Assembly (NCBI RefSeq): GCF_004354915.1
Contig: NZ_SMSI01000001.1
Coordinates: forward strand, 620,001 to 684,000
Direction of reading: 5' to 3'
DNA: 64,000 bases
Source: Pseudohoeflea suaedae
Lineage (GTDB): Bacteria; Pseudomonadota; Alphaproteobacteria; Rhizobiales; Rhizobiaceae
In this document: positions 35,701 to 43,645 of the stretch, in pieces
Numbering within the stretch: the first letter of the stretch is position 1
Layout: each line of letters opens with the position of its first letter
Notes under the pieces: generated by a model
What the model was told of the DNA's origin: nothing
Seen by the model: only the letters and a program-made list of their open reading frames with translations
The model's database searches: none
Program-made: the position numbers and the translations under genes

Positions 35701-38656
35701 CGCCGACGGACTGTGCCACGATGCCGGATGCGAGATCGCCGAGCGTGGTCAGTCCCGCCTCATTGGTGACGGCGACACTGCCGCCGGCACCGCCCTTGCG
35801 GCCGCTGCCGCCGAGGCTCACGCCGACTGAGCCGCCCGAACCTCCCGAGACGTTGATCGAGCCGGAAACGGACACGCCGCCGCTGCCGCCCGTGCCGCCG
35901 ATGGACTGCGCGAGAATACCGTTGGACAGGTCGCCATGAGTGACGATGGCACCCTTGTTGGTCACGCTCACACCGGCGCCGGTGCCGCCTTTGCCCCCGT
36001 TCCCTCCGAGCGAGACCGAGGCGGCAACGCCCCTGGCGCCGCTGATGTTGATGGAACCTGCAACCGCGGTTCCGCCGGACCCGCCATCGCCGCCGATCGA
36101 TTGTGCCACGATGGCCGAGGCCAGATTGCCTTCCGTGATCAGCGTTCCGTCATTCGCCACTGTCAGTGCGCCGGCAGTGCCGCCATCTCCGCCCGCGCCG
36201 CCCAATGCGACGGAAGCCGCCGCGCTGCCGTTCGAGCCGCCCGAAATCGTCGCCGCGACGGAATAGCCACCCGCGCCGCCACCTCCGCCGATCGACTGCG
36301 CGAGAATGGCCGAGGAGCCGTCTCCTCGCGTCGAAATGTTTGTGCTGCCTGGCGCATCGGGTGCGACATTGGACACGGTGACGGCGCCCGCGGTGCCGCC
36401 AGCGCCGCCGCCGCCGCCGAGGCTCAGGCCGACGCTGCCGGCATAGGGGCCGCCGGAGGCGCTGACTGAAATCGAGCCGCCGCCATTGCCACCGCCCCCG
36501 CCGATGGATTGCGCGGCAATACCGTAAGAGTAATCGCCAGCAGTGGTGATTTGTCCGGTATTGGTCACCGTGACTTCTCCGCCCGTCCCACCGGCTCCGC
36601 CATTGCCGCCAATGCTGACAGTCGCTGCTGCGCCGCCCGCGGCGGCTGCCACGGAAAGGCCGCCATTGCCGCCGCCACCGCCGATCGATTGCGCAAGTAT
36701 CGCGGTGGAATTGTCGCCGATGGTTTTCAGCGTCACCGAATTGTCGACAGCCACCCGGCCCCCTGAACCACCCGCGTCGCCGCTGCCGCCCAGGCTTATG
36801 CCGACCGCGCCCGAGCCACCGGATACGGCCACCGAAAGGCCGCCATTGCCGCCGCCGCCGCCGATCGACTGAGCCTGAATTGCATTGGAGTTGGCGTTGG
36901 TGGTCGTGATCGACCCGTCATTGACATCGACCGTGACATTCCCGCCATTGCCGCCGCCCCCTCCGCTGCCGCCCACCGTCACACCGATCGACGTCGCGGG
37001 CGACAGGGACGCGCTGACCGCCGCGCCGCCATTGCCGCCGCCGCCGCCGATGGATTGCGCGATGACACCATTCGCGCTTTCGCCCGACGTCGCGATGTCG
37101 GCCCAGGAATCGACGTCCACATCGCTGCCGTTACCGCCACTGCCGCCACTGCCACCGACGGAAACGCCTATCGATCCGGATGTGCCCGCGGCCACGGAAA
37201 TGGCCACGCCACCATTGCCGCCGCCCCCGCCGATGGACTGCGCTTCGATCGCATTGGCGCTGTCGCCGCTCGTCTGGATGCCTCCGTCCACATTGACGCT
37301 CACCTTGCCGCCATGGCCACCGCTGCCGCCGGAACCCCCCAATGCCAGCGATGCGCCATAACCGACGGCGACCGCGTTGCCGCCGTTGCCGCCGCCGCCG
37401 CCGATGGATTGAACCAGCACGCCCGTCGCGCCATCGCCCTGTGTGGTAATTCGTCCGTCCGCCGTCTGGGTATACGAAACAACGCCACCATTGCCGCCGG
37501 AGCCGGCCTTTCCTCCCGAGGCGAAGAGACCGCCGCTATTGCCGCCATCGCCGCCCCCGCCCCCGATCGACTGCACGAATGCACCGTAGGAGCCTTCGCC
37601 CGCCGTGCCGATCGCGCCGGAATTGGTGACGGAAACATTGCCGCCGCTGGCAAAGCCGCCGCCATTGCCGCCGATGGAGACCAGACCGCCCGAACTTGAA
37701 CCCGACCCTGCGCCGGCGCCGTAGCTTCTGGCGTAGATGCCGTAGGCTTCGTCGCCCTGCGTGGTTATGTTGCCGCTGTTGTCGACGGTGACATCGCCGC
37801 CATCCCCTCCGTCGCCGCCTCGGTCGCCGAGGGCAACCAGACCGCTGGCCTTGCCGCCCTTTCCGCCATCTCCCCCGAGCGACTGGGCAAGAATGCCGTG
37901 TCCGCCATCGCCGGACGTGGTGATGTTACCTTCGTTTCCGACGCTGACGGTTCCGCCCGCGCCGCCATCGCCGCCGCTACCGGCATTCGAACCGAGGGCA
38001 GCACCTGCGCCGCCGCCATTGCCGCCTCTGCCACCCTGGCTGGTCGCCTCGATCCCAACGCCGTTCGCGACTATGTTCAGGTCGTTTTCGATATTGACTG
38101 CGCCACCGTCTGCGGCCCTGCCGCCATTGTCCCCGTAGGAATAGACGAGGTAATTGTGGGTGCCGCCATTGCTGCCGTTCTTGCCGGTCGACCGGTTGAC
38201 GATGCCGCTGATGGAGGAGCTGTCGGTTTCATCAGTCCCGGAGCCGTCGGAAGCCGCGCCTGCGAGAGTGGCCAGATAGTTCGTCAGTTGGTCGGCAGGA
38301 AGTTCGTTGCCCTCCACGTCGGTAAGCGTGACCTGGGTGCCGTCCTCCGATACGACGACGACAATCCGCTTGTTGTCGTCGCTCGGAATATATTCGCCGT
38401 CCGAATTGACGAGTTCTTCGAAATCGTCGGTCGGATCCAGAGTGCCATTGTCATTTGTTACGGTGCAGACCTGGTTGCCGCCGTACAGGGCACAGCTGAC
38501 GGGCGCCGCCTGCGCAGGCGTATGACAGAGCGCTGCAAGCAGGCTCGCAAAGCCGGCTCTCCGCCAGACGGATTTTCGAATTCCTGAATCCAGGGGATGA
38601 GTGGGGCCGTACGCGTGATGAGCGCCGCGGCGAACCAGCCGAACAAGATTCCCCAT
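29738..38656 (-). CDS. Giant glycine-rich repeat autotransporter (type Va)
   Basis: About 2972 aa. A long basic leader with hydrophobic core (FASLLAALCHTPAQA) directs Sec export. The passenger, about residues 160-2360, is built of about 30 units of 50-90 residues, each with the hallmark AQSIGGGGGNGG followed by beta-strand text such as VTVTNSGxITTxGDxS. This predicts a beta-helix or fibre. A non-Gly segment (about 2350-2690) leads to a C-terminal autotransporter barrel of about 280 residues ending GKLEFGVKF with terminal Phe. ATG at 38654-38656 has GGAG upstream at good spacing; the TTG two codons earlier abuts it. Probable surface adhesin. Intact over 8.9 kb. Confidence 0.93.
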   Translation of the reverse strand: MGNLVRLVRRGAHHAYGPTHPLDSGIRKSVWRRAGFASLLAALCHTPAQAAPVSCALYGGNQVCTVTNDNGTLDPTDDFEELVNSDGEYIPSDDNKRIVVVVSEDGTQVTLTDVEGNELPADQLTNYLATLAGAASDGSGTDETDSSSISGIVNRSTGKNGSNGGTHNYLVYSYGDNGGRAADGGAVNIENDLNIVANGVGIEATSQGGRGGNGGGAGAALGSNAGSGGDGGAGGTVSVGNEGNITTSGDGGHGILAQSLGGDGGKGGKASGLVALGDRGGDGGDGGDVTVDNSGNITTQGDEAYGIYARSYGAGAGSGSSSGGLVSIGGNGGGFASGGNVSVTNSGAIGTAGEGSYGAFVQSIGGGGGDGGNSGGLFASGGKAGSGGNGGVVSYTQTADGRITTQGDGATGVLVQSIGGGGGNGGNAVAVGYGASLALGGSGGSGGHGGKVSVNVDGGIQTSGDSANAIEAQSIGGGGGNGGVAISVAAGTSGSIGVSVGGSGGSGGNGSDVDVDSWADIATSGESANGVIAQSIGGGGGNGGAAVSASLSPATSIGVTVGGSGGGGGNGGNVTVDVNDGSITTTNANSNAIQAQSIGGGGGNGGLSVAVSGGSGAVGISLGGSGDAGGSGGRVAVDNSVTLKTIGDNSTAILAQSIGGGGGNGGLSVAAAAGGAAATVSIGGNGGAGGTGGEVTVTNTGQITTAGDYSYGIAAQSIGGGGGNGGGSISVSASGGPYAGSVGLSLGGGGGAGGTAGAVTVSNVAPDAPGSTNISTRGDGSSAILAQSIGGGGGAGGYSVAATISGGSNGSAAASVALGGAGGDGGTAGALTVANDGTLITEGNLASAIVAQSIGGDGGSGGTAVAGSINISGARGVAASVSLGGNGGKGGTGAGVSVTNKGAIVTHGDLSNGILAQSIGGTGGSGGVSVSGSINVSGGSGGSVGVSLGGSGRKGGAGGSVAVTNEAGLTTLGDLASGIVAQSVGGDGGSGGMSVTGALNASGSSGGAASVTVGGSGGTGGTGGSVTVANDGKIVTLGDLSYGILAQSIGGNGGSGGIAVAGALSGSGGSGGSIGVGVGGSGGIGGTGGTVTVTNKADITTTGYRSSAIVAQSIGGDGGTGGLSVGVSGTASQSLAAALSVAIGGDGGVGGHADAVTVTNTGNIVMYGASGVDDDDEDSAGEIETVGADSYAAIVAQSIGGSGGMGGAGGSGTVTLGSRNSLVGSVTIGGSGGTGGASGMVSVDNSGDILGFSNEVMGIVAQSIGGNGGTGGASVSVDFSQQSAFNANFSATVGGSGGGGGTAGNVHVDNSGTVVTKGDSAYAILAQSIGGNGGNGGLAVSLSGSLTTGSGQSVNLGVTVGGAGGAGGKAGDIDVMLADKALLVTRGENAPAVIAQSIGGSGGTGGLSVSVTGTYSAGTVSGVPLNLGVSVGGLGGDGGKSGNVHVATEDGTAIYTAGDFSYGILAQSVGGNGGNGGGAVSGILNIAPTGNPAIDVAVSVGGSGGAGATAGKVTIDNGATVVTGDPDDSSLGQYAHGIVAQSIGGSGGTGGWSSAITFSAGASGQSAGTVNMSMSIGGGGGTGEDAGKVDVTNSGTVVAYGEGAFGILAQSIGGGGGAGGSTSFDPSLDDISEFEANGGAISGGTGANTYNYSGAVGGFGGVAGDGDSVAVTNGGDIWTYGVSGHAIVAQSIGGGGGVGGNSTSASLAATASLSTTIAVSVGGSGGAAGDGGNVIVNNEGQIVTAKEGAYGIYAQSVGGGGGTGGDANSWTLQTKDAALGKNVGQSFQVSLAIGGAGGAGGDGGAVAVNNSGNIYTQGAGSYGIFAQSVGGGGGDGGGAKTSAGVLTALLENDQTNKNNWFRTGKYKMTVGGLGGSAGDGNLVTVDNSGNIFTVGDQATAIYAQSVGGGGGAGGNSDAGLDGNLVIGGWGGSGGRGDEVLVSNTGTISTQGSSAHGIFAQSIGGGGGDGGNADFGNADSIRNEMIKAFRKEGKNGITAVFKKFAEKFKTVNLGVSVGGFGGSAGDGGNVTVCSGGTFTGSSGDCEGGDAKGSIRTTGDGSHGIVAQSVGGGGGIGGSTTLSKLGKIGVGGLGGVAGDGGDVAVSNHGNITTTGAGAYGILAQSVGGGGGIGGDITLGIDVLGEDSSLLSRGYDEGTVGDVVGALEASLADPDVLSEVITSLTGSYRELDGILNTADDVVAFVSALLQYDFDTGPFDVSINGTSVTLEIGELLAGTDGDGGNVTVDHTGDIVVTGGAVAGDEDAVGAGSVGIFAQSVGGGGGIVGNTTTVSEAELGIDINDDGDMADSFEVSDGTAFAGTTGGNGNGGDVSITSSGNVVAGCLNCIGIFAQSVGGTDGGTNGDITINVDDGLVMGGLLYGDGSGIAAAIIIDGGNDNTLSIGENAMVYALSGQAITGSGGNETIRNSGYIAGNISLGSGDNSLHNSETGEIETGHEIDLGDDEALFYNAGLLDLGGYETVRTVTLTGSYEQSATGTIYADVHFGDGEASDLLIVSGSAKIDGVINANLMSLAHVGDTVTIIKSEDGTFGDMANNTFASRLGSESGLPDVLDTLTVDFGVITSGEDVKLAINKVDFSPENPDQNSSTKLSRNETEAGDYLNRIVMGEGSVALGTFIADIANLQDFDTYKQVMNRVTPESYAAKLAPTLFASQRFSTMMQNCPEGDRQGAIVMSGECMWLRIANLSEFDKDGSAGFGSTQESSHGYQAGFQLNIAPSWYVGGAIGYDMVSTVAAISSSTGDRLSLGGFVKYKNDDWLVSLAASGGHSWYETQRFTDLASLTSYAGAAQAEDQISNANFQLRTARSFHSGDWYVTPALDMNVFYLQMNEGKESGAGALNLNLQQTGQWVFGITPSLETGFEYTDPATGVVYRPHLGAGVTVYNRDYLGVDATFEGAPASAGTFRATSDLDQVTANFSAGLDIRDPDDQFGLRLSYEGRIGERTESHAGKLEFGVKF
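31590..38060 (-). repeat. Intragenic repeats encoding the autotransporter passenger
   Basis: Imperfect tandem units of roughly 150-270 bp, about 30 copies, each encoding a GAQS[I/V]GG-type glycine core (codons rich in GGC/GGT). Units are diverged at the DNA level, so they are old rather than recently expanded. The 5' two-thirds uses GGGGGNGG and GNGGSGG variants; the 3' third has longer inserts between cores. Confidence 0.85.
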
Positions 38657-38989
38657 TTTCAACTCCGGTACGACTTGACCGGCAGCCTGTAAATAGACTG
38701 CGGGCCCTCATGGCGACACCGCGGACAAGCGGCGCCGCATCTGGCGAAAACGTCTATTCGGCGCTCCTACAAGCACCATTTCCGGGAGCTGTCTATTAGA
38801 TGTGAGGAAAATGCGAGATAAAAATAACGTGCTTAAAAAAATATGTTTGCGAGCCCGATAAACCATGCAGTTGTCACAAAACTGATACGGTAAGCAGGAT
38901 AAAATGGCCTGTTCCAAGATCAGAATATCTGGGATTGATTTTAATCTGATCGAAAGATCATGAATATTGATGATCCTGGTAGAGGTTGC
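38657..38989. other. Divergent intergenic region between autotransporter and IalB-like gene
   Basis: 333 bp without a gene, unusually AT-rich between about 38800 and 38970. It must hold promoters for both directions. A palindrome TGATC-GAAA-GATCA lies at 38947-38960, 30 bp before the IalB-like start, and could be an operator or a 5'-UTR hairpin. Runs of A at 38835-38845 may give promoter curvature. Confidence 0.5.
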
Positions 38990-39559
38990 ATGAAATTCGG
39001 GTTTTCAACTATGAGTTTTGTAAAAATATTGCGGAGATTTGCCGGAGCTGAACTGGGCGCGGTTTGTCTCCTCGCCGCGGTTTGGCCGGTGGCTGGTTTT
39101 GCTCAGGACCCGGCAAGAGACGTGAAGACGGAGCAGGTGCAGGCGGACCCGGGGGCCGAAATTCCGTGGCTCGTGAACTGCGCTAGCCTGACCGGGCATA
39201 CCACATGTGAAGCGGTGAAAAGGCTGCAGATCAAAGAGACCGGTCAGCTTCTCATCTCCATATCCGTGCGCATGCCTCCGGAAGCCGAACAGGCAACGAT
39301 GATGATTCAGCTTCCGCACGGCCTGTACCTGCCTGACGGCATCACGATGGCGATCGACGGTGAGGAATTGGAGAAGCAACCGATTCAGACATGCGATCCG
39401 GAAGGCTGTTACGTCGGGCTATCGATCAAGCCGGATGTGCTGGAGAAGCTGCAGGACGGCAAGCAGCTGCTCGTTGCCTTCGGCAATTTGAACAGGAACA
39501 AGATCGAGATCCCCATTTTTCTCGGCGGCTTCAGGGAAGCCTTTGCGAAGCTCAGCTAG
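38990..39559 (+). CDS. Invasion-associated locus B (IalB) family protein
   Basis: 189 aa. Signal peptide (FAGAELGAVCLLAAVWPVAG, cut near FAQ-DP). The mature domain has the IalB pattern with four Cys in two pairs: LVNCASLTGHTTCEAVKRLQ and QTCDPEGCYVGL. Between them are MIQLPHGLYLPDGITMAID and a final strand IFLGGFREAFAKL. IalB was named in Bartonella erythrocyte invasion, but most rhizobial relatives have no known role. The ATG at 38990 follows AGAGG; later in-frame ATGs are possible. Confidence 0.85.
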   Translation: MKFGFSTMSFVKILRRFAGAELGAVCLLAAVWPVAGFAQDPARDVKTEQVQADPGAEIPWLVNCASLTGHTTCEAVKRLQIKETGQLLISISVRMPPEAEQATMMIQLPHGLYLPDGITMAIDGEELEKQPIQTCDPEGCYVGLSIKPDVLEKLQDGKQLLVAFGNLNRNKIEIPIFLGGFREAFAKLS

Positions 39560-39595
39560 GTCGCGGAGCGACGGGGATCTGACCCGGGCCGCGTA

Positions 39596-40627
39596 TCAGG
39601 CGTTGTAAAAGTCGCGATACCATTCGGCAAACCGGGAGATTCCCAGGTCGAGGGGCGTCGATGGCGCGCTTCCGATATATGCCGAGAGGTTTGAGATATC
39701 CGCATGGGTGTCGGATATGTCGCCCGGTTGCGGTGGCAGATACTCGATCTCCGCCTTTACGCCGAGCGCGGCTTCCAGGGCGCCGACAAGGGCGCCGAGC
39801 GAGTGCGGCTTGGCGCTGCCGATATTGACCAGCCGGAAAGGCGCGGCCGATGATTGCGGGTCGGGATGCTCGGGACGCCAGTTGTCATTCCCGCGTGCCG
39901 GACGGTCGCAAAGATCGAGCATGGTGGCGACGACATCGTCGATATAGGTGAAGTCGCGGCTTTGGCGCCCAAAATTGTACAATTGTATCGGCTCGCCACC
40001 CAGTATCTTCCGAGCAAAGCTGAAATAGGCCATGTCCGGTCTTCCCCAGGGGCCGTAGACGGTGAAGAAGCGGAGCCCTGTCGTGGGGAGCCGGTGCAGG
40101 CTGCTATAGGCATGCGCCATCAGTTCGTTGGCGCGTTTGGTGGCGGCATAGAATTGTACCGGATGATCGGCATTGTCGTGCTCGCTGAAGGGTCTCTTCC
40201 CATTGGCGCCGTAAACGCTCGAGGACGATGCATAGGTCAAGTGGTCGATGCCCGCATTGCGGCAGCTCTCGAGAATATTGGCAAAACCCACGAGATTGGA
40301 CTGCACATAGGATCCCGGGTTTTCGATCGAGTGCCTGACGCCTGCCTGGGCGGCGAGATGGACGACCCTGAAAGGGTGGTGCCGTTCGAAGAGGCCCGCC
40401 ACGGCCCCGGTGTCCGAAATGTCCATGCGCTCGAAAATGAACGTCGCATTCTTCGTCGCCGCCCCGGCTGCGAGATTTCCCAGGCGGGCCTCCTTCAGCG
40501 CGGGGTCGTAATAACCGTTGATATTGTCGATGCCGATCACCGTGTCGCCGCGGGCCAGTAGCGCCAGGACGACATGGTATCCGACGAAGCCGGCGGCGCC
40601 GGTCACCAAATAGGGTCTGTCATTCAT
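39596..40627 (-). CDS. NAD-dependent epimerase, UDP-glucuronate 4-epimerase type
   Basis: 343 aa extended SDR. The NAD fold YLVTGAAGFVGYHVVLALLA is at the start, followed by VIGIDNINGYYDPALKEARL, which is the CapI/LpsL-type pattern. The catalytic set is Ser (YASSSSVYGANGKRPFSE) and YxxxK (FYAATKRANELMAHAY). Later markers are FFTVYGPWGRPDMAYFSF and DFTYIDDVV. It would convert UDP-GlcA to UDP-GalA for surface polysaccharide. ATG 40625-40627 gives the standard length; an ATG at 40643-40645 is an alternative. It lies downstream of the GT8 gene on the same strand with a 120-bp gap. Confidence 0.9.
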   Translation of the reverse strand: MNDRPYLVTGAAGFVGYHVVLALLARGDTVIGIDNINGYYDPALKEARLGNLAAGAATKNATFIFERMDISDTGAVAGLFERHHPFRVVHLAAQAGVRHSIENPGSYVQSNLVGFANILESCRNAGIDHLTYASSSSVYGANGKRPFSEHDNADHPVQFYAATKRANELMAHAYSSLHRLPTTGLRFFTVYGPWGRPDMAYFSFARKILGGEPIQLYNFGRQSRDFTYIDDVVATMLDLCDRPARGNDNWRPEHPDPQSSAAPFRLVNIGSAKPHSLGALVGALEAALGVKAEIEYLPPQPGDISDTHADISNLSAYIGSAPSTPLDLGISRFAEWYRDFYNA

Positions 40628-40747
40628 GGAATTTGCGGATTTCATAAGCTGCTTGTGATGTCTGCGTCCGCCAGATTTCGGCAAACAGGGCGGTTGTCGC
40701 GAAAGGCTGGCGATGCCTCGGGTTACAGGGTGGGCTTCGTCGGGGCG

Positions 40748-41887
40748 TCAGTTGGCGGCGAGCGGACGTTCATCCGGCATCTGCGGCGAATGCTGCAACC
40801 AGAGTTTGCGGCCGTCGAACTTCAAATCGCTGGTGAGAGGCGGGTGAGTGGAGCGCGCCAGTGCGTCGGCAAACCGACCGTCTCTGTGCGCGGTGTTCAG
40901 ATAGTCGATCATCTTTCTTCGCTGCGCCAGCCAGGTCGCGCGCGCGCGGCGCTCCTTGCCCATCCTCACGCCAAATCGCGATAAGGTGGCGCGCAGCCGC
41001 GCCCGAAGCATCTTTGATGTCCTGTAATGGGCGTTGCTCTTCTTGTGCTGGGCGGAGGCTGCTACCTCGTGGGGTGATATGCCGGCTTCCTCGAGGATTT
41101 CGAAGAATGCCTTCTCATGCTCGAGCCTGGAGCCCGAAGCTCCCGGATTGTCCGGAAAGAACCAGGGCTTGTTCGACGAACAGAAATGCAGGAACACCGG
41201 ATCAATCCACCCATCGAGCCCCAGTTCGAAGAAGGGCGGCTGATAGTTCCAGCGCGGATTGAGTTCCGTCCATCGGCCGTCAAAGGCATGGTTGAAGAAG
41301 TCCTGCGACTTTATTCCCGCGAAATGACGGTCGTCATAATAGTGAGCCAGCTTTCGGTTCACCATCTCGCAATCCAGCCGTGCCGGATCGATCAGCATGA
41401 CGCCGGCATTGAAATAGCGGTCGCTCGAAACGCCGATGCGGCTGAGCCATTCCGCCCGGGGCAAGCCTGTTGCCAGCGGCGCCCTGTCGATGGTGGCGGC
41501 ATCCGTGACCGCGCCTAACCCGGCATCGGCCAGCTCGATCCCCCAGATGGACTGGTCGGCGCGCTCGCACAGAATGTCGGCGTCGAGATAAAGCAGGCGA
41601 TCGTAATCCTTGAGCAGCGTCGTCGCAAAGCATCGCAGAAAGACTATGTGTGGCCATCTCTCGTAGAGCGGAATATTGCGGGGCAGACTCGCCTTGATCT
41701 TGTTGCGATGGACACGAATATCACTGCCGCCCGGAACGTCCACGAGGTCGGCATTCTCGTCTTCGACAAACACATGGACATCACATTCCCATTGCCTGGC
41801 CAGTCGCTTGCCGACCGCTCCGGTTATCTTGGCGAAGCGAGCATCCGTGATCAGGAAAATTGCATTCTTCACTGTTGCGCCGTGCAT
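40748..41887 (-). CDS. Glycosyltransferase family 8 protein
   Basis: 379 aa. GT8 features: NAIFLITDARFAKITGAVGK at the start, LLYLDADILCERADQ (DxD metal site), RYFNAGVMLIDPARL, SQDFFNHAF and the terminal VFLHFCSSNKPWFF (HFxxxxKPW motif). The basic C-terminal third is longer than in LgtC. Cytosolic; it transfers a hexose or hexuronic acid from UDP-sugar, and the neighbouring UDP-glucuronate-type epimerase makes UDP-GalA a likely donor (inference). ATG at 41885-41887. Confidence 0.88.
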   Translation of the reverse strand: MHGATVKNAIFLITDARFAKITGAVGKRLARQWECDVHVFVEDENADLVDVPGGSDIRVHRNKIKASLPRNIPLYERWPHIVFLRCFATTLLKDYDRLLYLDADILCERADQSIWGIELADAGLGAVTDAATIDRAPLATGLPRAEWLSRIGVSSDRYFNAGVMLIDPARLDCEMVNRKLAHYYDDRHFAGIKSQDFFNHAFDGRWTELNPRWNYQPPFFELGLDGWIDPVFLHFCSSNKPWFFPDNPGASGSRLEHEKAFFEILEEAGISPHEVAASAQHKKSNAHYRTSKMLRARLRATLSRFGVRMGKERRARATWLAQRRKMIDYLNTAHRDGRFADALARSTHPPLTSDLKFDGRKLWLQHSPQMPDERPLAAN

Positions 41888-42192
41888 CTGGTTTGCGGGA
41901 TTGCGACGTGCGGTAAGTTTAGGTCATGCTGAGGAATGAGCATCCAAATCTAATTCAAGGTCGCCTCTTGTCAATAATGTAATCTTGTCTCCTCTGCTAT
42001 TGTATATGGTGTTTCGCGCGCGGAACTTTCTTGTCTTCTATTCCGGGACTGATCGCGTTCATCACGGCTCTTTCCGATCGGCGATGCGGCCTGTCTCCGC
42101 AACCGTGCCGGCCTCGCCACAGTCTGACTTGAGCTTGGGCCGGAGACATGATCCGGTCGGTCTTCCTGCACCCGCTTCCCATGGAGCCACCC
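41888..42192. other. Intergenic region between GT8 and VOC genes
   Basis: About 305 bp between divergent genes. The left half (41900-42030) is AT-rich and must carry the GT8 promoter. I see no RNA gene or clear operator. Confidence 0.4.
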
Positions 42193-42588
42193 ATGCACCC
42201 CTCGATCGGACAGACCGTCGTCTTCACCTATACCGACGACCTCGAAATGACCTCCCGCTTCTTCCGCGAGATCATGGAGCTGGATTTCGTCGTCGACCAG
42301 GGGGGCTGCCACATCTACAAGCTCAGCGAGACGAGCTTTCTGGGTGTGTGCAACCTGCCCGACCGGCCGACCGAACAGGCCGGCGTCACGATCACGATCG
42401 TCTCCGACGATGTGGATGGATGGTACGACTTCCTCACCGCGAAAGGGGTCGACTATGTCCGCAAACCCGCCCATAGCGGGACGTTCGGGATATATTCCTC
42501 GATGTTCCTCAGCCCGCACGGATACAGTGTCGAGATCCAGCAATTTAACGATCGCGACTGGCATCTCCGCAGGCTGGATCGCGTGTGA
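42193..42588 (+). CDS. VOC (glyoxalase/bleomycin-resistance fold) family protein
   Basis: 131 aa with the paired beta-alpha-beta-beta-beta folds of VOC proteins: TVVFTYTDDLEMTSRFFREI and VTITIVSDDVDGWYDFLTAK, with candidate metal ligands in SPHGYSVEIQQFND (terminal Glu). The first ligand His is not obvious. Substrate unknown. The ATG at 42193 has GGAG at a good distance; the ATG at 42181 would place the ribosome site inside the gene. Confidence 0.82.
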   Translation: MHPSIGQTVVFTYTDDLEMTSRFFREIMELDFVVDQGGCHIYKLSETSFLGVCNLPDRPTEQAGVTITIVSDDVDGWYDFLTAKGVDYVRKPAHSGTFGIYSSMFLSPHGYSVEIQQFNDRDWHLRRLDRV

Positions 42589-42695
42589 GGGCGCCCTGTC
42601 GCCGCAATAAATAAGTAATCCTGCGTGGAACCCCCGTAACCGGTCGGCGTTTGAGTGCAGTCGTGCATCCGCCGGCGCTCAGGGAGGTTTGGTTC

Positions 42696-43526
42696 ATGCA
42701 AATTCATGCCGGTTTTCATCTGGGTTATCGGTGCGAAACGCCGACCGAAATGCTGCTCACGCTCAACGTGCACCCGTCGCGTCGCGGCGATCTCCTGACC
42801 GGGCAGGTGCTTGCATTCGACCGCCCCCTCGAGGCTTCGGCCTACGAGGATGCCTTCGGCAATCTCTGCGCCCGCATCGTCCTGCCTGCGGGTGTGACGA
42901 CGATCTCGACCGATTTCCTGATCGAGGATTCCGGCGAGCCCGATGCCGTCTCGCCGCACGCGGTCCAGCATGATGTCCGCGACCTGCCCGACAATGTCCT
43001 GCCGTTCCTGCTCGGCAGTCGCTATTGCGACACGGACAAGCTGTCTGATTTTGCCTGGGCGCAATTCGGCAACACCGAGCCCGGCTGGCCGCGCGTGCAG
43101 GCGATCTGCGATTTCGTGCACGATCATATCGCCTTCGACTATCAGAAGGCGGATTCCACCCGCTCGGCGTTCGGCGGCTTCATCGACCGCACCGGCGTCT
43201 GCCGTGATTTTGCCCATCTCGCAATCACCTTCTGCCGGGCGATGAACATCCCGGCGCGCTACTGCACCGGCTATCTCGGCGATATCGGCGTGCCTGCCGA
43301 TCCTGCGCCGATGGATTTCAGCGCCTGGTTCGAGGCTTATCTCGGCGGTCGCTGGTACACATTCGATGCCCGCCACAATCATCCGCGCATCGGCCGCATC
43401 CTGATCGCGACCGGCCGCGACGCAACCGACGTCGCCATATCGACAAGCTTCGGCTCCGCCAATCTCGTGCGTTTCGACATCGTCACGGACGAGGTTGTCT
43501 TGCCGGAGCAGCGTTACGGCACGTGA
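42696..43526 (+). CDS. Transglutaminase-like cysteine protease domain protein
   Basis: 276 aa. An N-terminal beta domain (MQIHAGFHLGYRCETPTEML) precedes the transglutaminase-like core. Catalytic Cys is in RTGVCRDFAHLAITFCRAMN, His in PMDFSAWFEAYLGGRWYTFD, and Asp in YTFDARHNHPRIGRILIATG. No signal peptide, so probably cytoplasmic. Bacterial proteins of this kind often accompany alpha-E/circularly permuted ATP-grasp genes, which are absent here. ATG at 42696 follows AGGGAGG. Confidence 0.87.
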   Translation: MQIHAGFHLGYRCETPTEMLLTLNVHPSRRGDLLTGQVLAFDRPLEASAYEDAFGNLCARIVLPAGVTTISTDFLIEDSGEPDAVSPHAVQHDVRDLPDNVLPFLLGSRYCDTDKLSDFAWAQFGNTEPGWPRVQAICDFVHDHIAFDYQKADSTRSAFGGFIDRTGVCRDFAHLAITFCRAMNIPARYCTGYLGDIGVPADPAPMDFSAWFEAYLGGRWYTFDARHNHPRIGRILIATGRDATDVAISTSFGSANLVRFDIVTDEVVLPEQRYGT

Positions 43527-43645
43527 ATATGCGTCAAATTCGCCGATAGGTGATCGCTCGGCGAGCTGGCGATGTTCAACTTTGCGGGCGTTTTATTATG
43601 TGCTAAATGAACCAAAAGTTGCGTTTCTGCTTTTGGGATTTTGGC

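Noticed and set aside
29738-38656. CRISPR-like or satellite array suggested by regular GC-rich periodicity
   Set aside because: The period is coding: units are diverged, vary in length and keep the minus-strand frame with glycine cores. No identical direct repeats or unique spacers.
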